Shown here: piece after piece, positions 25,981 to 37,847 of the stretch
Layout: each line of letters starts with the position of its first letter
Position numbering within the stretch: the stretch's first letter is position 1
Origin: Thamnocephalis sphaerospora
Taxonomy: Eukaryota > Zoopagomycota > Zoopagomycetes > Zoopagales > Sigmoideomycetaceae
Length of the DNA: 54,721 nucleotides
Reading direction: 5' to 3'
Assembly: GCA_003614735.1 (NCBI GenBank)
Contig: KZ992455.1
Coordinates: 1 to 54,721, forward strand
Position numbers and translations under genes: made by a program
Notes under the pieces: generated by a model
The model's input: only the letters and a program-made list of their open reading frames with translations
Told to the model about the DNA's origin: nothing
Databases searched by the model: none

Positions 25981-28365
25981 TCACGGTGCCGGCATGTCCT
26001 GGTCACCGGCATCGCTGTTGCTGCTACCTCGGCCGGACGCGGCATTGGGCCGGAAAGGCGCGGCTTCGGCAGGTGGCTCTACAAACTGGCGCCCTAGTAG
26101 CGGCTCGGGCAGGTAGGATTGCTCTTCCTCCCAGTTGTAGTCTGCACGCACCCATGCATCTGGGTCAGCGATGCCAACCAGACCGACGCGTGGTAGTGCC
26201 GAGAGAACGGACGGCGTTGCATCCCACGCTACTCACCCGGTGGATACTTGTATTCGGTGCCATAGCCCAGATTCTACGAGTCATTGCCAGTGGCATGGTG
26301 AGCGCTGAATCGGAGCGCTACCGCTCGTGCAGACCAGCTTCTTACTTTCATCAGCAGCGTAGGCGCATTGCGCAGGTGAAGTGGCACAGGCCATGCCTCT
26401 TCCGACTCGACCGCCTCGCGCACGGTCATTAGCGCCTTCTTGACCCGCACGCTCTTGGGCGCCTCTGCTAAATAAATGGCGCAGTGGAAAAGGGGGTAGT
26501 CACACTCGGGCCGGCCGAGCGTCTGACACGCTTGTACTGTGGCACTTGCCTGGTAGAGCCAACCGTATTAGTGCCACCTAGTTCAAGGCGAGCGCTACCC
26601 TACGCTGCGTAGGCTGAAACGGATACGCACCAGTGGCAGAGCATGGTTGTCGGCCAGACCAACATCCTCGGACGCAAAGATCAGCAGTCGCCGTGCAATA
26701 AACAGCGGATCTTCTCCACTACTCAGCATTCGACCCATCCAGTAGGTGGCTGCGTTGGCATCACTTGGATTTACCATGCGATTAGCAGATGCAGTCTATT
26801 CGTCGCCGCGCCATCAAACCCACCTGCCACGCATGCTCTTGATCAGCGCCGAGGCAAGGTTGTAGTGCTCTTCGCCGGCATGATCATAGAGAAGATGCGA
26901 CTTTTTGAATGTCTCCTGCACGTCTGACTTTGTGAGCTGCCCGCCTGTACATGCGCTTGCGGCCACCTGTAGCGCCTGTGCTGCCACGCGTGCTGCAGAC
27001 ATCGTTTAGCTTGTCAGCCATATCGTTGCTTGGTCATCCTGTGCAAAAGACCCAGTAGACCCACCGTCGCCGTCACTCATGAGAGCCAGGTGGTCCAGCG
27101 CATCTTGCTCTACCGTGCAGTTGGCATCTTGGGCAAGGATGTGTGCACCACGATCTAGAATTTGCCGAATATCTTCTTTACCAAGCCGCTGCAGCGTGAA
27201 CACGCGGCAACGACTTAGCAATGCCGAACACAAGCGGAACGACGGGTTCTCGGTGGTAGCGCCGATCAAGACCAATGAGCCACGCTCGACGTGGGGCAGA
27301 AACAAATCTTGCTGAGCGCGATTTAACCGATGACTAGCAAGATCATTCCGTGCGCATGTTTAGCATTTATGTTGGAATACACTCAGGACACGGCGTTTAC
27401 GTACATTTCATCGACAAACAGGATAGTCCGCTGGCCGGTTAATGCCAACTGGTTCTTGGCTCGGTCAAACGCAGCTCTAGCGCGGTAGCATTAATAGTAT
27501 AGCCAGCTTCTCGGCAGAATGTCAAACTTACCGAAGGTCTGCCGCATTGTGCATGGTACCGCTTAGTTCGCGAAAGGCCGATCGTGTGTGCTCCGCAATA
27601 ATCTACAGCATGTCAGCGCCAGGTCGCCTACCATCCATGTAGCCAGCTTACTCTTGCAATCGATGTTTTGCCAGTACCAGGTGGTCCCCAAAGGATCATT
27701 GATCTGTTTTTTTTGTCAAGTAAAGCGTGCGACAGTAGCATTCGCATGTTACCTACGGAATGCGGTCCGCTTCAATAAGCTGGCGTAGCAGTCGTCCAGG
27801 ACCAATCAATTCGTGTTGTCCGACCAGATCGTCAAGCGTACGTGGCCGCAGACGCTCTGATAGCGGCATGGCAGCTTCAGCGGGTGGGCGTTGCTTGACA
27901 TTGCTGGCGCTACCCGTGCTTCCAGCACCATGACCGGCGCTTTTCGTCTCGTGTTTCGCATGGGCCATGTGCACCGTATAGCCTGAAACGGGGGAGGAGG
28001 GTGGTGGCGGCTGACGCTGGAGCCAGGATGGCTGCGACGAAGCGCTGGGCGTCGGACGCGCCAGTGGCAACGGTCTCTGCTGATGCTCTTCAACGCCGCG
28101 TGCTCGCTTGCCCAAGTGTGGTGCAGGTACAATGCTCTCCTCTCGCTGCTCCACACTGGTCGTATTGGCGCGTGTTTTACCGACTGCAGCCGCGTCTGGC
28201 TGTGCGGCGCCGCGTGTACAGCCCGAGTCCAGGTGGTCGTTGATAGTGGCCGCTCGAGCCTGTCGGCCACATACTGGACACTGGACTGACCAGCGCGGGG
28301 CCGAATTAGTCGTCTCCACAGTGCGCTGGCAACGTGACCTCCCTACCATAGGCCGATTCAGCCAT
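25981..28365 (-). CDS. MGS1: WRNIP1/Mgs1/RarA AAA+ ATPase of replication maintenance
   Basis: Minus-strand gene with many short introns. Start chosen at 28365: ATG of MAESAY, then a 61-nt intron (28286-28346), which joins in frame to VQCPVCGRQ; starting at the Met at 28349 would read through the intron. A UBZ-type zinc finger (CPVCGRQ...HLDSGC) leads, then a disordered linker, [19 protein letters not shown], Walker [21 protein letters not shown], Walker [10 protein letters not shown], sensor 1 GATTENPSF, the arginine-finger region LLSRCRVF, and the MgsA C-terminal domain ([23 protein letters not shown]). The protein binds ubiquitinated PCNA and stalled forks. It ends QDMPAP (TGA 25981-25983). 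Divergent from Aurora kinase. Confidence 0.92.
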
Positions 28366-28938
28366 AGTGGCGTCCATAGTAGCCACTGCAGGTGAAAACG
28401 CCGGTGTCGTTTGGGTGTGAGGGGCGTGCATGCACTCGCTTGCCCTGGTGGGAATGCCAGTTTGTGGCGGTTGTTTTGGTTTTCAAGGCAGTCCAACGTT
28501 CAAGCCGGCGCATGTATACACACTGCGCATATACACACACGCATACAGCCTGCCCCTTTTCCTCTTGTCTCCACTGGGCGCTACTCATTCACGCACCGCC
28601 GTCTCCGCACGTTGCACTACCCGCCACTCTCCTCTTTGTCGTCTGCTTACACTGGTCCTTGTCTGGACAGCCGTTCTCGTCTGCGGCACGTAAAACATCC
28701 ACGGCCAGAGCCGCTCTTCTGCGCATCGTCAAATCCATTGCGCTGCATTCTAGCTGGGGCGCATTCCAGCGTGATTGCACCCGAAGCGTACTGGTGGGTG
28801 CTGGAAGCCGCTGCTGTTGGCAGGTCGGGCAGGTGGCGGCACGGCGTGGCTTGCATCGGCTGATTCGTCTGCGTCGGGGCTGCAACCCATGGCAGCACCG
28901 CCTCATTCACCACCTTCAGTGCTACAATTAGACCGCAC
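28366..28938. promoter_or_regulatory. Divergent intergenic region, WRNIP1 / Aurora kinase
   Basis: 573 nt between two divergent start codons, pyrimidine-rich toward the Aurora side (about 28550-28700). No gene is supported. The shared-promoter role is inferred. Confidence 0.4.
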
Positions 28939-30866
28939 AATGACTGCGGACGCTCTGCGTAACGGCCACGAGAGCAAGGCCCGTCTGCCGGCAAGTAGGG
29001 GTGTTGCGCCAACCGTGCTATTGTCAGAGCACATGGCGGTGACCAATAGCAAACGGGACTAATGTGGCATGCGTCGTCGACTGCGCTCACGACAACTAGA
29101 CGGGCACAAGGTCTTCGGCCACGGCTACCTGGCAGCCTGCCGCACCACTGGCGCAGAGTAGGCCTGGCGCGGCCGGACTTGGGGCACAAAATGTATCGCG
29201 CGTTATTCCCACTCTGAGCAAGCATGCGCGCGGCGTCGGCGCCGGCATTGAGCCGCGGATGCAGGCGACAAAGCGTGTGTATGCGGGCAAGCAGCCTAGC
29301 TCGGCGCTCGGCACCGGCGGTTTCACTGGCGCTACGCGGATACGTGAGCGCCCGGATACTGGTGTTGGCGCAACGGCTAGTTTGCGCGCTGAAGAGCGGG
29401 CGCGCCCGCCGCAGCCCGAGTTTCGCTCACCTGCACCGCCTGCACAGCGCACTGGCGTTCGGCCGGCCGCTGGAGCACGGCCAGAGCTGACAGCCCGAAT
29501 GTGCGAGGGAACGACGAATCGGGTGCAGGCGCCGGAAATGTATGTTGTCGGTGGGAGTGTCGCATTGGCAGACGGTTGGTTACAGAGGAGCGCAGCGACG
29601 CCAGTCTGGACCACTGCTGCTATCGCTATGCCACTGTGCTGACTGCTCATGCTGCCTCTGCTAAAGGACACGCACCGGCTCCGCCGACAGTCAGTCGGAC
29701 GAACACGGCTTTAACGAACGCACATGGTCGCTTGCCGACTTTGACGTGGGCAAGGCGCTTGGCAAGGGAAAGTTTGGCCGAGTGTATCTGGCGCGCGAAA
29801 AGCGCAGCGGTTACGTGGTGGCGCTAAAGGTGCTACTCAAGTCGGAGCTGCGTCAGGCCAAAGTGGAGAAGCAGCTGCGACGTGAAATTGAGATCCAGTC
29901 GCATTTGCGGTACGTTGCGCACTAGCAGTGAGCGTGATGGCTTGCCAGTATGGCTGACGGGGTTTGCCCAACGACACGGCCCACCAGCCACGAGCATATC
30001 CTGCGTCTTTACGGCTATTTCTACGACGAGACGCGCGTCTACCTGATTCTCGAGTATGCTGGTCGCGGTGAGATGTACAAAGTTCTCAAGACCAAGGGAC
30101 ACTTTGAAGAGGCAGACGCGGCCAAGGTAAGGCTGCATATGTGGTCACCATGGAAAAGGCCGTGCATCATTCTCACCCACTGTGATGCAGTATATTGCGC
30201 AAATGGCAAAGGCACTGCAGTACTTGCATCGCAAAAACGTGATCCATCGTGACATCAAACCGGAGAATCTGCTGCTGGGCATGCGCGGCGAGCTCAAAAT
30301 TGCCGACTTTGGCTGGTCGGTGCATGCCCCTTCCCACCGGTATGTGGCGCATCTGCGGACCGTGGAGATTCTGTAAAGCGTCTGCTGGCTGCATGGCTGA
30401 TTTGTGGAGCGCGTACGCGGCACTCGCTTACACTGCACGGCTGGATGCTGGTGATGACGACTAGGCGCACGACGCTCTGCGGTACGCTGGACTATCTAGC
30501 GCCGGAGATGGTGGAAGGCCGTGAGCACAGCAACAAGGTTGACTTGTGGAGTCTGGGCGTTCTTGCCTACGAGTTTCTCGTGGGGGTGCCGCCATTTGAA
30601 GAGGCCGGCCACAGCGCCACGTATCGCCGTATTGCCAAGGTGGATCTTCGCATTCCGCACCATGTGTCGGACAAGGCCAAGGATTTGATCACGCGCGTAT
30701 GTAGCTGCCCAGCACGCACGCTATAGGAAGCGTATTACACCGCTGCTAACCCGCTGCATTGTAGCTACTGCAACACAACCCAGAGTCGCGCATCCAGTTG
30801 GATGAGGTGCTGCAGCACCCATGGGTGCAATGGGGCCTGAAGAATGCTGCTGCCGAGGAGGACTAG
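28939..30866 (+). CDS. Aurora-type mitotic Ser/Thr kinase
   Basis: Multi-exon plus-strand gene. A disordered N-terminus of about 200 residues, rich in Arg, Ala and Pro, precedes the kinase domain. This begins [23 protein letters not shown] and shows the Lys of [27 protein letters not shown], catalytic [21 protein letters not shown] and the activation segment [16 protein letters not shown], whose second Thr is the conserved autophosphorylation site. [20 protein letters not shown] and [15 protein letters not shown] follow. GWSVHAPS plus the HILRLYGYF stretch identify Aurora (yeast Ipl1, fission yeast Ark1), which corrects kinetochore attachments. Introns split the catalytic domain several times, all GT-AG except an ambiguous first intron (donor GCAAGT at about 28993 or GTGACC at about 29039, acceptor CTAG before 29099). 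TAG at 30864. Confidence 0.95.
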
Positions 30867-31375
30867 CGGCCGCAACCGAACATGCGGCTGGCATTTTGGC
30901 GGCCGATGGCGTTACGGTACGTGTAACGCCGCCCTCACAGCCAGGCTCTTTTTTCCTTTCAACATTGATTCTACGCATTTAAGCCTCACTTTCATTGATA
31001 CCTCATTACCTCGTATCCTCTCGGTGCCGTGCGCGGAATTGCATCAGCTGTTTTTGCGTACTGTACGTTTCAGTCGTTTGGCCGTGCATTGCTGTTGCGC
31101 ACTCTGCTGCTTGCTTCTGCCCGCCCGCCCATTCCTTTTATTTCCACGCGCTGCGCCTCCCATCTTCTTATCCAGCCATCGGCCGGTTCTGGGCACACGC
31201 CTCGTACCACTGCTATTGGGCGGACGACTGATTTTCGTGTATAAATATTCCGCGCGCACACATTGCTTGTGCCTTGCCACCGCGCCGCAAAATTATCAGA
31301 GTTTCATCGGTGAACCGCGTAAAAAGCATTCTAATGTAAAAACGCGCATGGCCCTTGTGCTGCTGCTTGCTGCCA
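30867..31375. other. Convergent 3' region, Aurora / cap methyltransferase
   Basis: About 500 nt, T/C-rich with several short open frames and no recognisable gene. TATAAATATTCC occurs near 31241. Probably two 3' UTRs. Confidence 0.35.
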
Positions 31376-33103
31376 TCAGCACTTTACAAACACAAACACA
31401 AGATACGCGCCTGGACAACCGTTTGCAGTTTGGTTAGCTGGGCGTGCTGGCAGTGCTGCTGCTGCTACTGCTGCTTCATCTCTCACCACCTACCGGCTAT
31501 CTCCCACTCGTCATCCGACAATCGATCGCCGCCTCTCTCCACCACTCTCATCCGCTCTAACAAATTGACCGACTCTGGGTCTGAGCGCACAGCATCCTCG
31601 TAGTAGTTGTGGAACGGCGTGCGCTTCAACAGCTTTAGACCGCGCTCCTCAGCCAGACTAGTGTGCCAGACGTTAATGCCAGAAAGTCAGCGTGCTAAAA
31701 GATTACTACCATGCAGTGCCACAAGACACGATACGTACCGCGCTAGAGTCGGAAAATGGACTAGATACTCGGGACAGCTCTCAATGACATCTTCCAGATG
31801 GAAAATGTATCGATGGCCAAATGTCGGGTAGTGGTCCTTTTGGTCGAAGCGAATATTGTATACGCTGTTGCCAAACGACAGGCCATCAACCGACCGTAGC
31901 TTTTTGCTACGAGAAAGGGCATCAGCATTGTCCTTTGTCGCCAGAAATGCTTCAGCAGACATACGTTATCCAGTACGCGTCCGGCAGCGTTCCGATCCAG
32001 AATCCACCGGGACGCAGATGATCGGCCACATTCGACACCATCTGCTTGGCTTTGGCCTCAGTCTCAAACGCGTAGTGTAGACAGAACTGTTGGCTGACAA
32101 CGTCAAACCGCTGCTCTGGGCTAATCTTCTTGCTTAGCGGGTACTATGATGGCACATCAGCACTGCTGCTGCTTTGGATCGGCCTTTGCTCAGTCGATAC
32201 AGTACTCACCTGGTAACAGTCGAGTGCGTGGAATTCAGCAGAAAATCGATTGTTGCGCATCTCTTTCCAGCGACCGTGAGCCTGCTCTACCGAGACATCC
32301 GCAATGTCTACGCCAAGCAGTATACACGCCATCAGTCGCCGCTACACCCCCCTCCCGATTGGCCGCTGCCTGCGATGCTCACCCATGCCAACGTAGTGTT
32401 GGATGCGCGCCTTGCCCCACTTTAGCAGATCGCCTCCTTTTCCGCAGCCCATATCCAGCACCGCTTTGGGCCGGCAATTTTTCGCCGCGCGTGAGATCAG
32501 CACCGACTTTATCCAGTTGTTGAAGTTGCGCATGCGGTAGATGGGAGAACGCTTGCGCTGTTCGTGTGTCTGCTGCTGGTGCCGGTTGTAGTGGTCGGCC
32601 ACCTGCAACGCGGCACTCGGGCGCGAATATGGATGAAAACGATCATGATTCCTGGCCGAGCGCTCAGAGCGATGTCCACCATGACTGTGATGCGCATGAC
32701 TCGCTTGCAGCCTAGGCTGCGCTCCAGACGCCTCTGAGTGTAGCGGCGGCAGAGGCGGCACCAGTTCCGATGGTGGCAAAAGTGTCGGCACAGGCGGTAT
32801 GACGCTCATGCTTACCGGCGTCGGCTGGTGCGAATGTCTATTGCGGCCCGCTGACATTGCATACGGATGGTGCCGTGCGCGTGCGCGATCGCCCTCGTCG
32901 GTCCGCTTTCCGCCAGCGTTATTGTGCGCGCGTGGCGATGACTGCAGTGTGTCGTGGAGGCCAATCTCGCCATCGCGCATTTCTTTCGGCACTGAGGCAT
33001 TAGCCTCGAGCGCTGAGCCAGACAATTGGGCATTAGGCCGGGCCGCAGCACGATCAGGCGGACCTGTCGCTGGATTGTTGTGTGATGATTCGGTAGAGGA
33101 CAT
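31376..33103 (-). CDS. ABD1: mRNA cap guanine-N7 methyltransferase
   Basis: Minus-strand gene, start MSSTESS at 33103, with about six exons. A His/Pro/Ser-rich disordered N-terminus of about 200 residues precedes the catalytic domain: SPIYRMRNFNNWIKSVLI, the SAM-binding LDMGCGKGGDLLKWGKA, DIADVSVEQAHGRW, FDVVSQQFCLHYAFE, GGFWIGTLPDAYWI and the late region KRTPFHNYYED. A short last exon restores the conserved C-terminus (DEWEIA-GAYLVFVFVKC) and ends TGA at 31376-31378; without splicing there the frame ends 3 residues past the conserved Ala. The enzyme methylates the guanosine cap on nascent mRNA in the nucleus. An upstream in-frame Met at 33157 would add a hydrophobic leader and is unlikely. 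Tandem with the downstream-numbered subtilase. Confidence 0.94.
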
Positions 33104-33377
33104 AAGGAAGCAGAATGCAAGGAAAAACAGAGCAGAGCGGTCGGCACCACCAGTCACAGTCTACTGAATACATTATTATTGTGTTACTGACAATAAAGGG
33201 CACTCGCCATAGCACCGAGCGTACCGAGCATAGGTATTTAATGCAACTACAGCAGACCAACTCGTCTGCGTACCGTATCTTTGCACATGAAAACAGCAAA
33301 TGGGCGCTACATTGGCAGGCAAGATACGCGCGATGGCAGCGCTGCCGGCAGGTACAGCGGCGAGCTGCTGCTAATAG

Positions 33378-36300
33378 TTAAATGGGCACCCGACCATCCC
33401 ATGGCTGGCGCCCGTGACTTGTGTCCACTGTTTTCGGCGGCAATAGGTCCTGAAGACGCTGCCGGTTGTGATGCTGCGTGCCTGTGGTTTTGGCGCTGAA
33501 GGCAGCGACATCAGGCAGGATTTCAATTTGCCTATCCAGACGTGCTGGCTGGCGCTGCGTTGTCGCTGCTTTGGCTGTAATCTTACCAGCAGCATTCTGA
33601 CCGTTGTTGGGCTTTGCGGGTTCGCTAGCGGGCGGCGCACTTAGACGCAGAAGCGGGCTAAGCCACACATCCCAGTCGCTTGGCCGCTCCTCGTCGCCAA
33701 ATGGCCGAAGAGCTTGCGCTCGAAGGCGATAGTAACCATCCGGAAGCACGACTACTTTTCCGTCGGCGACGTCATCCTTTGCACTATTGTTGCCCTCCAG
33801 CAGATCCAAGGTCGTGCTGTCGGAGCCAAGGTTGGGATTAAACAGGCCCTTCTTTGCCAGCCCCATTGGCGTGTAGGTACCGTCAAAGGCAAAGTCAAAG
33901 GCATAGTCCTCAAGATCATTTGAATGGCGGCCAAGATAGGTGATCCACGAGTTGGGCAGGATTCCCAGTGCAGCCGAATCCTTGGGCTCCTGCTGGCCCT
34001 GATCCTCTGGTGAAGCGCGCAGAATCTCCACACGCAATGCGCGCGTTGGATGGATGATACGCACGCGCAGTCGGAGCCGAGTAGGAGGCGTCTGGTCAGC
34101 TAGCATGCTGGGCGCGCTGACCTCGTTGGCACCGCTATTCGACGACTTTTCGCCTGCTAGCAGCGTACGGCTGGTACCCACAGGATTCGCTGGACGTTGG
34201 AGTGACATGGAATTCACCGTGTTTTCATCCAGTGCACTGCGAAGCATGCGCGTCAGGCTGGGGAAGCCGTCGCGGTCAAGAATCGGCTGCGCATGCAGAT
34301 CACCGTTCATGCCCATGTATGGAATGTGCAGCGTTCGCTGTTGACTGTCAACGAGCTCGATAAATCCGCCATACATCCAGCGTTCGCTGGGGCTGAGTTT
34401 GTTAGGCGGGCTCACGGTGATGGTGACTGCGGTGGCGCCGTTTGCTGGAACCGTAAACTCGGCGAGTGGATTGCTGTTGTCGGCGGCGATCTCCTGTGCC
34501 GGACGGTTGCCAGTCTGTTTCAATTTGGCTGCTATCGAGTCGATAGACAGCGGCATCGACTGGGGCGTCGTAGACTGATGGCTAGCGGCCACTGGCGGAG
34601 CATTGCGACGTAGAAGGTTGCCGCTACTTGGTAAAGCTTTAGCGTTTCCTGTAGGTTTGTCGTTCTGAACGTTACCTGTTGAGATGGCCGTTTTTGCGTT
34701 GCCAGGCTTGCTTATTGACTTTACTACTTCATTAGTTTCATCAGCAGAACTTGTCTGAACAACTACAACAGAGGCTGGGGCATCCTGGAAGTTGGGCTTG
34801 CTTAGCACCTTGATGTCGCCAAGATGACCTTGCGAGGCTAGCGCCGGTAGGTGGCGTACGGTGTAGCGGAGCGGTACGCCGAGTGTATTGCGCACCACAA
34901 AGTTTGCCGTGTGTGCACCCGCCATGCCTTTCGAAGAACCGCCGTGCATACTGTCGTTGAGAGCAAGGCGCGATGGCTCGACCAGTGTGGTGGCATTGAT
35001 GGCCGCCTCAATGTCCAGTAGACCGGCGCCTTGGCGCACAATTGACGCCAGCGCCCTGTCAGTTCCGCCGCCCTGCTTGATCGGCCTGGCGGTGGTCTGG
35101 AACATTTCACGCACCAGCGTAGGCGCGTGCTCCGACTTTCCCTTTGCCGCAAGATACAGCGCGGCAGCACCGGCCACATATGGCGAGGACATGGATGTGC
35201 CGGAAAGCGTACGGTAGCTGCCCATTGGGACAGGATAGGTGGAGCGAATTAGACCGCCAGGTGCAGCCACATCCGGCTTGAGATCCAGCTCTGGCCCAGG
35301 GCCGTACGAGCTGAATCGCGACATGTGGCCGCCGTTTGGATTGTCGAACGTAATCATGGTTTTGGGGAACGACGCCACCACATCATTGGCCTTTTCACCG
35401 CTTAGCAGCACCAGCAATTTCTCACCGTTGGCTTGCGTAATGCCGACCACCGGGATACTATCGGCGGACGTTACGCTGGGGATAAATACGTCACTAGCGA
35501 TGTTGTTGTAGACAATCAATGCCGTAGCGCCTGCTTTTTTGGCGTTCTCCGCCTGGCAAAGATGCGAATTAGCGGACTATGCCAACAGCCGACGTAGCGG
35601 CATATCTACCTTGATGTTGAAGGTGCAGCTGCCGCGCTTCACCAGCACCAGTTTACCGCTAAGCGATTTATCCATGCCTTGGCATCCCATGCCTTCAGGA
35701 TCGCTGGTGCTCTGTGCCGAGGCAATGGCAGCATTGTTGATATCAAGCGCTGTCTCCTTGTCGCTTAAATATTCTACCGAAAGAGGGTGAGCGATGCGGA
35801 AGGTAAAGCCAGTGCTCCATATTACGTACCCATTGGCGGCACACCATCCACATTGACGGTAAGACCAAACGCTTGGTAGCGCATACTGTCCACCGATCCG
35901 ACTGCAATGACATTCGGGCCAAGTCCCGGCGATGATGCCTCCCACATGCCTTTGTCGCCGTCATTGCCCATCGAGGCCACGACTACTACACCGCGCTCTG
36001 CCAGACGGGCGGCAGCCGCCGCGTCAGGATACTCGGCCCAGGAGCTGCCGCCGCCGAGCGACATGTTGATGATATCCATTCCGTCCAAAAAGGCCTTTTC
36101 CATGCCAGCAATAATCACGTCCGTCTCGCTGCTACCCTTGCAGCCAAATACACGGTATGCACCCAGCGTAACGTGAGGCGCCACACCCTGAAATTCAGCG
36201 TCGTCGGCGCCAATGATGCCAGCCACGTGCGTTCCATGGCCATTGCAGGTATCCCGAGGATCGATATCAGGCTCTGGTTGGCTGCGACCGTTGCCCAAGT

Positions 36301-36966
36301 AGTTGTCGCCAACAAAGTCGTGTCCAAAGGCTACGCGGCAGCCATCGCCAAAGCATCCACCGAGTGCAGGATGCGTGTAGTCAATGCCCGAATCCACCAC
36401 GCCAACTTTGATGCCTTTGCCGGTGTTTTGCTGCCGCTTGCGGACGCGATCGACACCAGTCATGTCATGAGCAAATTTGAGGCCATGAACATTCTGCGTG
36501 GAATGCTGCTGGACGCGCGGGCGATTTTGCGAGACCTAGTGCGGAAACCAGCGTGAGTCTACATTTGCATGCTAAAGGAGAAGGACACGCGCTGGCTTAC
36601 CATTGGCCATACGCTCTTGACCATGGGCAGCGCTGCTATGGCATTGGCCGTAGACGGGGTGGCTTCAAAGGAGATGCCATTGACAAGACTCTTCATTGCA
36701 ACGCGCTCTCGAATGTCGAAATTGCTGTGCTTCACAGCATTGCGAAAGGCCTTGTGCTCAGTATCGACCGCGCTGCCACCCCCGGGGAGGGCATGAAATT
36801 CGGCGATAAATGCACCAGACACGACAAAAGGTCCATTTCCGTGGCTTCCGTCATCAGGGAGGCCACGGCGTGCAATATGTACGGGTGGCAATTGTACCTT
36901 GGCAAGCGCGCCCGAGGCAGTCGAGCTGACGACAGCCAGCGCCAGCAGAACGATTGCGGCAACCAT
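33378..36966 (-). CDS. Secreted subtilase (S8) with I9 propeptide, PA insert and C-terminal beta domains
   Basis: Four exons (36966-36601, 36535-35830, 35773-35610, 35552-33378) join to 1136 residues. Exon 1 is a signal peptide (VAAIVLLALAVVSSTASGALA) plus I9 propeptide ending LPMVKSVWPM. The S8 triad is in VVDSGIDYTHP (Asp), NGHGTHVAGI (His) and LSGTSMSSPYVAGAAALY (Ser), with SMGNDGD giving the oxyanion Asn. A PA domain (KLVLVKRGSCTF, AENAKKAGATALIVYN) is inserted between His and Ser, as in Vpr/C5a-peptidase-like enzymes, followed by Fn3-like beta domains. Role: extracellular protein degradation. Relative to the paralogue at 47.8 kb it has an extra Ser/Thr/Asn-rich insert of about 110 residues (34470-34800). 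Three introns; the paralogue has none. Confidence 0.94.
34600..34790 (-). repeat. AT-richer degenerate tandem repeat inside the subtilase
   Basis: Two imperfect copies of a K-P-x-G-N-A-K unit (SKPGNAKTAISTGN and DKPTGNAKALPSSGN) sit in a low-complexity insert absent from the paralogue. The bases are visibly more AT-rich than the flanking protease domain. Confidence 0.6.
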
Positions 36967-37847
36967 CGTCGTGTGGCTGATGTAGCACTGATCGACAACG
37001 CGGACTTGATTTGTCTCCCGCGTATCCCGCCAACCGCAACTACGTGGTGGCTTTTGTGTGATTGTCTCGCTTTGCTGATCCTTGCGTATACGAGAAAGGG
37101 GTATGCCTTCCGGTAAGCGATATGCTTGGTGCTCGACAGGTTTGAAGAGTATGCAAGCTAGTGTGTCTGAGCGCGCGGCAATAACACCGTATGCAATCGC
37201 GACGTGTGCATCCGATGCAAGTCAATCCTAAAAATGCATAAAGTCGCTTCCTTGCTTCCACGTTGCGGTACCCGCTACGCAAGTACTCGGTGTTTGTAGA
37301 ATTTTACAGCTTAACGTGAGGGTGTACGTAGACGTATCAAGTTGGCAGCGCGTGAGCAGGGTGTGCCGACATGTATATACGGCAGCGCGAGGGCCACCGC
37401 TGCTACTGTTGCTACTGTTGCTGCTGTTGCTGCTATTGCGCAGTGTTACGTGTGCCGAGTCCAAAATGTTTCCATCGGACACACCAAGGGGCAGGCGCAG
37501 CCACGTAACCATATCGGTCGTTATGGCAACATGCCTTCCATGTCGCAGGGCTAGAGCTGGCTGCAAACGCTGCACTTCACATGGCTTGTGCGCGATCGGC
37601 GCTGTTTACTATGCATGTCGTGCAAAAAGCCATGGCAACCAATGTAGTGGTAAGGCATGCTGCATGGCGCGGAGACAGTATGCAAAAATAGGGGCAGAAT
37701 CAACATACATGCGCGCTGCTGCTGTTCAAAAGGGGCGCTGCTGTACTCCTACAAACACTGCCCCTTTGACCGACATGACGTACTGCAATGGCTTGGCAGC
37801 AACACTGGCCAGAGAACATCTCACACGGCGCCATACACCGCTGCGTG
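36967..37847. other. Intergenic region between subtilase and MSH5
   Basis: About 880 nt with no supported gene; it holds the subtilase promoter (minus) and the MSH5 3' end. A CTGTTG-rich tract (about 37400-37440) produces leucine-rich open frames that I reject as genes. Confidence 0.4.

Noticed and set aside
28347-28349. Met at 28349 as the WRNIP1 start
   Set aside because: It would read through a GTAGGG...GACTAAT...CAG intron; the ATG at 28365 with splicing gives MAESAY joined to VQCPVC, matching the family's UBZ start.
28392-28931. 179-codon plus-strand ORF between WRNIP1 and Aurora
   Set aside because: Several overlapping frames are open here because the DNA is pyrimidine-rich; none matches a protein family and both flanking genes have good starts.
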